Shown here: positions 59,643 through 64,000 of the stretch, one piece after another | How positions within the stretch are numbered: the stretch's first letter is position 1 | Layout: each line of letters begins with the position of its first letter | Assembly (NCBI GenBank): GCA_045107045.1 | Contig: JBGCFR010000011.1 | Location: forward strand, 1-64,000 | DNA length: 64,000 bases | Direction of reading: 5' to 3' | From: Putridiphycobacter sp045107045 | Lineage (GTDB): Bacteria; Bacteroidota; Bacteroidia; Flavobacteriales_D; Crocinitomicaceae | Program-made: the position numbers and the translations under genes | Notes under the pieces: model-generated | The model's database searches: none | Seen by the model: the letters and a program-made list of their open reading frames with translations, nothing else | What the model was told of the DNA's origin: nothing

Positions 59643-60632
59643 ATGGAAAACGTGACCACACTTGGAGAATTTATTATTGATAGACAAAAAGATTATCCTG
59701 GATCATCAGGAGAGTTTTCTCAACTACTAAGTGCTATTAGATTAGCTTCGAAAGTGGTTAGTCAACAAATTAACAAAGCTGGACTGTTAAATCATATTTT
59801 AGGAGCCGCTTCATCTGAAAATATTCAAGGTGAGCAACAACAAAAACTTGACATATATGCAAATGATCAATTCATTAAAGCATTAACTAAACGACAAGTT
59901 GTTTGTGGAATTGCTTCTGAAGAAAACGACGACTATATTGAACTTAATAATGATGGAAAATATATTGTTTCTATGGATCCACTTGACGGCTCTTCAAATA
60001 TTGATGTTAATGTTTCTGTAGGAACCATTTTTAGTATCTACGAAAGAATTAGTGCTGTAGGAACAGTTGTTACTGAAGCTGACTTCTTACAAAAGGGCTC
60101 AGCACAAATTGCAGCAGGATATGTCATTTATGGCTCTTCAACTATGCTAGTTTATACAACCGGCAATGGAGTAAATGGTTTTACATATGATCCAGGAATT
60201 GGTGTTTTTGTGCTCTCTCATCCCAACATGACATTTCCGAATGAAGGAAAAATATACTCAATGAATGAAGGGAATTTTTACAATTGTTCAGAAGGAATTC
60301 AAAACTATATTAAATTTGCTCAAACAATTGACAAATCAACCAATAGACCATATACTGGTAGGTATATCGGTTCGCTAGTTGCCGACTTTCATAGAAACAT
60401 AATCAAAGGTGGAATCTATATTTATCCTTCAACATCATCTGCACCAAATGGAAAACTTCGCTTGCTATACGAATGTAATCCAATAGCATTTATTGCAGAG
60501 CAGGCTGGTGGGAGTGCAAGTGATGGAAAAATAAGAATTCTAGATATTGAACCAACTGAGTTACATCAACGGGTTCCATTATTTACAGGCATTACCAATA
60601 TGGTTAATAAAGTGGAGTCCTTTTTGGACTAA
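59643..60632 (+). CDS. fbp: Class 1 fructose-1,6-bisphosphatase
   Basis: A 329-residue class 1 FBPase, which dephosphorylates fructose 1,6-bisphosphate in gluconeogenesis. Metal-binding Glu and Asp residues occur in ASEENDD, SMDPLDGSSNIDVNVSVG and the C-terminal RLLYECNPIAFIAEQAGG. YTGRYIGSLVADFHRNI is the substrate region. The length and all motifs are standard. Together with pgk it points to ordinary central carbon metabolism. Confidence 0.97.
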   Translation: MENVTTLGEFIIDRQKDYPGSSGEFSQLLSAIRLASKVVSQQINKAGLLNHILGAASSENIQGEQQQKLDIYANDQFIKALTKRQVVCGIASEENDDYIELNNDGKYIVSMDPLDGSSNIDVNVSVGTIFSIYERISAVGTVVTEADFLQKGSAQIAAGYVIYGSSTMLVYTTGNGVNGFTYDPGIGVFVLSHPNMTFPNEGKIYSMNEGNFYNCSEGIQNYIKFAQTIDKSTNRPYTGRYIGSLVADFHRNIIKGGIYIYPSTSSAPNGKLRLLYECNPIAFIAEQAGGSASDGKIRILDIEPTELHQRVPLFTGITNMVNKVESFLD

Positions 60633-60654
60633 AATTTACTTTTTAAGGGTTAAA

Positions 60655-61164
60655 TTAAGCGAACAATGCTTTTAGCTCTGTTGCATCTTCAGGTTTCATT
60701 TTCCCTGCTAATATTAAGCTCAATTGCTTTCTTCGCAGTGCACCTTCAAAACGTTTTTTCTCCTCTTCAGTCTCAGCAATAATTGGTGGAATTTCTATTG
60801 GTAATCCATTTTGATCAACCGCAACAAATGTAAATATTGCCTGATTACTGGAAATTATTTTATTTGTCGATCTATCTTCAATAGACACATCAATAATAAC
60901 CTCCATTGAGGATGAAAAAGCTCGCGATACTTTAGCTTTTAGAGTAACTGTGTCTCCTAAATTAACGGGTTCATTAAATGACACATTGTTCACTGAAGCT
61001 GTTACTGCCACTCTTTTACTATGTCGGTTTGCAGATACAAATGCAATTTCATCCATCCAAGCCAATAACCTGCCGCCAAACAAATTACCCAATGTATTAG
61101 TATCATTCGGTAAAACAAGCTTTGTACTTTCCGCTAATGATGCCTTTGCAAACTTTCCTTCCAT
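60655..61164 (-). CDS. Hotdog-fold acyl-CoA thioesterase (YciA/ACOT-like)
   Basis: A 169-residue protein with one hotdog domain. The family pattern is LPNDTNTLGNLFGGRLLAWMDEIAF near residues 17-42, with the catalytic Asn-Gly-Asp region; this is followed by RHSKRVAVTASVNNVSFNEP and VIIDVSIEDRST. The enzyme hydrolyses acyl-CoA thioesters. The tail FEGALRRKQLSLILAGKM is helical. It converges with fbp over a 22-base gap. Confidence 0.9.
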   Translation of the reverse strand: MEGKFAKASLAESTKLVLPNDTNTLGNLFGGRLLAWMDEIAFVSANRHSKRVAVTASVNNVSFNEPVNLGDTVTLKAKVSRAFSSSMEVIIDVSIEDRSTNKIISSNQAIFTFVAVDQNGLPIEIPPIIAETEEEKKRFEGALRRKQLSLILAGKMKPEDATELKALFA

Positions 61165-61177
61165 ATAACTTATGAAA

Positions 61178-61210
61178 TAAAAAATGCTCCAAAATTTTGG
61201 AGCATTTTTT
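61178..61210 (-). terminator. Rho-independent terminator of the PpiD/SurA-like gene
   Basis: AAAATGCTCC pairs with GGAGCATTTT around AAAATTTT and is followed by an A/T tail on the minus strand. It lies just past the stop at 61214. Confidence 0.85.
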
Positions 61211-61213
61211 AGA

Positions 61214-63442
61214 TTATCTTCCTTGAGCGGCTTTCTTCAGTCTATTGTCCTTAATATCGGCTTTATCTCTTAAAGCCTTCATAACATTTCCATCAACATT
61301 GTTAACTCTTGTTGATATTTCAGCAAAACGTTCAGAGGTAAGATCATAGCCCTCTGGCATAGCTACTTCATTAATTTGATTAAGAACAATTAAGAATACA
61401 CCAGCCTCTCCTTGAATAGGCTTTAACATAGCTCCTTCATTTTCTTTACTCAAAGAAAATATGGATCCAACCACCTTATTTTCTTTCCCTCCAACTCCAG
61501 CTATAGTTGCAGGTCCAAAAGTTACTGTTGCTTGTTGAACTTTACCATTTGGAATAGTTTGTGCTACTTCATTAATATTCTTTATTCCGGACATCAAATC
61601 AATATAAAATGCCGCTTGTTTCTCTCTTAAGGCAGGAGTTCTCATTTGGCTTTTAACAGCTTCAAAACTTGGCACTCCCATCTCAATTTTACTTTCTAAA
61701 TACGCCACTTTGATTTTAGAATCGTCAAAAATCGGTGTTGAGATATCTCCAACTTCTGAATCTAAAGAAAAAGCAAATTTTTGTATTTTTTGATGATCTT
61801 TAAATCCAGTTACGTATCTAGATGAAAGATACATTTTCACATAACTTGCAATCAATCCATTTTCCTTTGCCAACTTATAAAACGCCGAATCATCTTTAGT
61901 CGCTTCTAAATCATTAATAAAGTCATATGCCAAATTCTCAGCAATTTGGATTGTTTCAATCCCTGGTTTTACAGTTTTACGAATAGGAGCAAGTTTAGGT
62001 AACTTTCTATCCTCTCGTCCTAACACTTCAACAATATGATATCCATATGTTGTTTTCACTAATTGAATAGCACCCATCGCCCCTTCAAAAGAAGCTTTAT
62101 CGAATTCTGGAACCATAGTACCCTGCTTAAACCATTTGTATTCTCCTCCATTCTCTTTTGAACCAGGATCATCAGTAAATTGTACTACCATTTCAGCAAA
62201 GTTTTTCTTAGTTTTAATCACTCTAACCAAACTATCTGCCAACGATTTTGCTACATCCTCACTTCTCTCATTTGTAGAAATTAAAATATGACGCACCCAT
62301 GATCGTTTTTGATTCTCAAAACCATTAACTTTTGCAATCATAATCTGAAGTTGCCCATCAGCTGTAGTTGTTTCAAAAGGTCCTATTACATCACCGTCTT
62401 CTGATGATTGCACCATACTATCAATTGATGCTGGGTACTGATACGTTTTACTTTGATCATCAATTACTAACTCCTCAGTAGTTCCTAATTCAAATCCAGT
62501 AGTATCAGAATAAAATTTATCCTCACCCTTGGTCGCCATGAAATACACATTATTGTCTGTTTCAGCAAAATCTGACTTTAAATTGGTCAACTCTGCCTTT
62601 AACAATGTTAAATCTTCTTGACTATAAACCACAGGGAATTCAACAAATTGAATTTCTGCTGACTCAGTAGTTTGCTGATATACTTTATCGTTTTTGTGTT
62701 TCTGGTAGTATGCTTTGATATCCTCATCACTAAACCCTACTTCTTCTTCACTAATTGAGCCATATGGTTGCATTACGAAGCTAATATCTCTTGTTTGCGC
62801 ATTGCCATTATATACATCTTTTAATTCTAGCGAATTAACAAAAACTCCTTTTTTAATTAATGACACGAACTTATCAGTACTTCTTGCATCTTTCAATTCT
62901 TTCTCAAAATCCTTCCATTGAACTTTCGCTTGCTGCCACCTATTATACACTGCAGTGTCCGCTCCATCTGGACTACTTTGCAAGCCTTCTAAATAATTAA
63001 CTACAGAATCTCTTGAAAATTCACCAATAGTATTTTTAAACATACCAATTTCAGATATCCATGGATGGATGTGATTCCCAGTTATCATATCATTTAACTC
63101 AGCTGACGAAACACTTAAACCTAAGTCAGTAAGTTCACTCTCCATCAAAGCCTTTCGAATAATCTCATTAAAAGCTTGATCTCTCGAATTCTGCTCATCA
63201 TCTGCTGTAAATTCTTTGCCTTGATAACCCGCATTCTGTCGGTCTCTGTTCACAAAGTCTTCCTCCAGTTTATTTAACTCTGACTCGTTCATCTCCACCC
63301 CAGCAATCTCTCCAGAAGCTAATGGTTCCACACCACCGCCAAAGTTTTTAAAGCTATCAGTAAAGATAAATGCCAACATGGCCAATCCTATTACAATTAA
63401 TAATAAGTATGAATTTTTTTGTATTTTTCCAATAACTGCCAT
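61214..63442 (-). CDS. PpiD/SurA-like periplasmic peptidyl-prolyl isomerase
   Basis: A 742-residue protein with an N-terminal transmembrane segment (about residues 12-29). A SurA_N-like chaperone region follows (about 40-270). One PPIC/parvulin domain lies about 380-478 (SWVRHILISTNERSEDVAK, FAEMVVQFTDDPGSKENGGEYKWFKQGTMVPEFDKA, shown in parts; TTYGYHIVEVLG), and the C-terminal part is again chaperone-like. It should assist folding of outer-membrane and secreted proteins. The gene stands alone on the minus strand with its own terminator. It is longer than E. coli PpiD (about 620), as is usual in Bacteroidota. Confidence 0.88.
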   Translation of the reverse strand: MAVIGKIQKNSYLLLIVIGLAMLAFIFTDSFKNFGGGVEPLASGEIAGVEMNESELNKLEEDFVNRDRQNAGYQGKEFTADDEQNSRDQAFNEIIRKALMESELTDLGLSVSSAELNDMITGNHIHPWISEIGMFKNTIGEFSRDSVVNYLEGLQSSPDGADTAVYNRWQQAKVQWKDFEKELKDARSTDKFVSLIKKGVFVNSLELKDVYNGNAQTRDISFVMQPYGSISEEEVGFSDEDIKAYYQKHKNDKVYQQTTESAEIQFVEFPVVYSQEDLTLLKAELTNLKSDFAETDNNVYFMATKGEDKFYSDTTGFELGTTEELVIDDQSKTYQYPASIDSMVQSSEDGDVIGPFETTTADGQLQIMIAKVNGFENQKRSWVRHILISTNERSEDVAKSLADSLVRVIKTKKNFAEMVVQFTDDPGSKENGGEYKWFKQGTMVPEFDKASFEGAMGAIQLVKTTYGYHIVEVLGREDRKLPKLAPIRKTVKPGIETIQIAENLAYDFINDLEATKDDSAFYKLAKENGLIASYVKMYLSSRYVTGFKDHQKIQKFAFSLDSEVGDISTPIFDDSKIKVAYLESKIEMGVPSFEAVKSQMRTPALREKQAAFYIDLMSGIKNINEVAQTIPNGKVQQATVTFGPATIAGVGGKENKVVGSIFSLSKENEGAMLKPIQGEAGVFLIVLNQINEVAMPEGYDLTSERFAEISTRVNNVDGNVMKALRDKADIKDNRLKKAAQGR

Positions 63443-63536
63443 TACTGTATATTTAGTTTAATTTAAGAATTTGCGAATATACCTTTATTACTTTAAATAA
63501 AAAAGAAGTAAGATGGATAATTTCTATTTGATTAGT

Positions 63537-64000
63537 CTAATTTATTAGACCTAAGCAAATTTTTAATCGAATCACCTTTTTAACTGAGGCATAAACCTGT
63601 TGTTCTAGGATCGGATCTTTACTAATACCATCAAGGATATCCGAAACTGCTTTTTTCGGATCAACCGGCATTAACACGACATCACAACCTGCTTTTACAG
63701 CTTCAAGTTCACAATTCGGTACACGAATAACTCCCCCCATATTCATAGCATCCGTTATTATGATTCCTCTAAAGTTTAGCTCATTCTTTAGCAACCCTGT
63801 CACTATCTTTCTAGAACAGGTTGATGGCTGATTATCTGTATTGTACTTTTCATTGTTCTTAATCGCTATGTGGGCAACCATAATTGAAATAACACCGCTA
63901 TTAATTAAGGGTATATAATTCTTTACTTCCTTCATTTCACCATCAATATACACCAGTTTTTCATGAGTATCTCCCTTGACATAACCATGACCGGGAAAAT
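63537..64000 (-). CDS. Glycoside hydrolase family 3 protein (5' part cut by window edge)
   Basis: The minus-strand frame is open from the window edge to TAG at 63537-63539, giving about 154 C-terminal residues of the GH3 N-terminal domain. FPGHGYVKGDTHEKL is the conserved KHFPGHGDT region, and FRGIIITDAMNMGGV contains the nucleophile Asp (in DAMNM). The end LKICLGLIN is typical for the single-domain type related to beta-N-acetylhexosaminidases (NagZ), which trim peptidoglycan fragments or other beta-linked sugars. The first part is outside the window, so substrate type cannot be told. Confidence 0.88.
   Translation of the reverse strand, partial: FPGHGYVKGDTHEKLVYIDGEMKEVKNYIPLINSGVISIMVAHIAIKNNEKYNTDNQPSTCSRKIVTGLLKNELNFRGIIITDAMNMGGVIRVPNCELEAVKAGCDVVLMPVDPKKAVSDILDGISKDPILEQQVYASVKKVIRLKICLGLIN

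Noticed and set aside
1..64000. Possible CRISPR array, prophage, insertion sequence or integrative element
   Set aside because: No series of spaced direct repeats, no transposase or integrase, and no phage structural gene were seen. The only duplicated block is the DUF255 remnant.

Overview
The window looks like a chromosomal segment of a low-GC (roughly one third G+C by eye) member of the Bacteroidota, probably a marine, gliding-type Flavobacteriales lineage (Cryomorphaceae or Crocinitomicaceae-like; this placement is inference). The evidence is five proteins with C-terminal type IX secretion (T9SS) sorting domains, a PorV/PorQ-family barrel, a TonB-dependent receptor with an N-terminal carboxypeptidase-regulatory-like domain, several Bacteroidota-only families (DUF5777, DUF4293, DUF5916, DUF6427/DUF6341-like, choice-of-anchor V), and promoters of the Bacteroidota TTTG-N19-TAnnTTTG type. 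No insertion sequence, prophage, integrase or CRISPR array was seen. One tRNA (Leu, CAA) is present.

Layout. 1-4.4 kb: end of a YwbE-like gene, a thioredoxin-family gene, three FKBP-type prolyl isomerases and pgk, all on the minus strand. 4.5-7.6 kb: a minus-strand operon of four genes that reads as a redox or surface module: c-type cytochrome, DUF5777 beta-barrel, small CX4CH lipoprotein, and a T9SS-sorted CTSCH protein. 7.7-16 kb: recG, then a PKD-repeat T9SS type B protein, a VOC protein, and two T9SS type A propeller-like proteins. 16-31.6 kb: an assorted accessory stretch with an M90 peptidase carrying a SEC-C tail, a DUF255 protein and a truncated paralogous copy of its 3' end, TPR protein, YitT, an M1 peptidase fused to a likely outer-membrane barrel, DUF547, DUF1684, an MFS exporter, a GH113-like protein, and a haem-binding-domain protein. 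31.6-37.6 kb: ABC-F, DUF4293, TPR/OmpA-like lipoprotein, folK, tRNA-Leu, HIT and greA. 37.6-46.7 kb: an operon of TonB-dependent receptor, giant T9SS-sorted protein and PorV/PorQ-like barrel. 46.8-64 kb: mostly housekeeping genes: S41 protease, dCMP deaminase, rsgA-dtd-MazG, DUF5916, MlaE-MlaF-like lipid transporter with a coiled-coil partner, purQ, DUF6427/DUF6341-like pair, fbp, thioesterase, a PpiD/SurA-like periplasmic chaperone, and the 3' part of a GH3 gene.

How the genes work together. The clearest theme is the cell envelope: periplasmic folding (FKBP, PpiD-like), lipid asymmetry (MlaE/F), T9SS export and anchoring (five cargo proteins plus a PorV-like barrel), and a barrel/cytochrome operon whose arrangement would fit electron or metal handling across the outer membrane. 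The most noteworthy items are that porin-cytochrome-like operon, the TonB/T9SS/PorV operon, the truncated DUF255 copy whose differences from the intact gene are nearly all synonymous, an apparent lack of a normal start codon for rsgA, and several promoters whose -7 boxes lie exactly four bases before the ATG, suggesting leaderless mRNAs.
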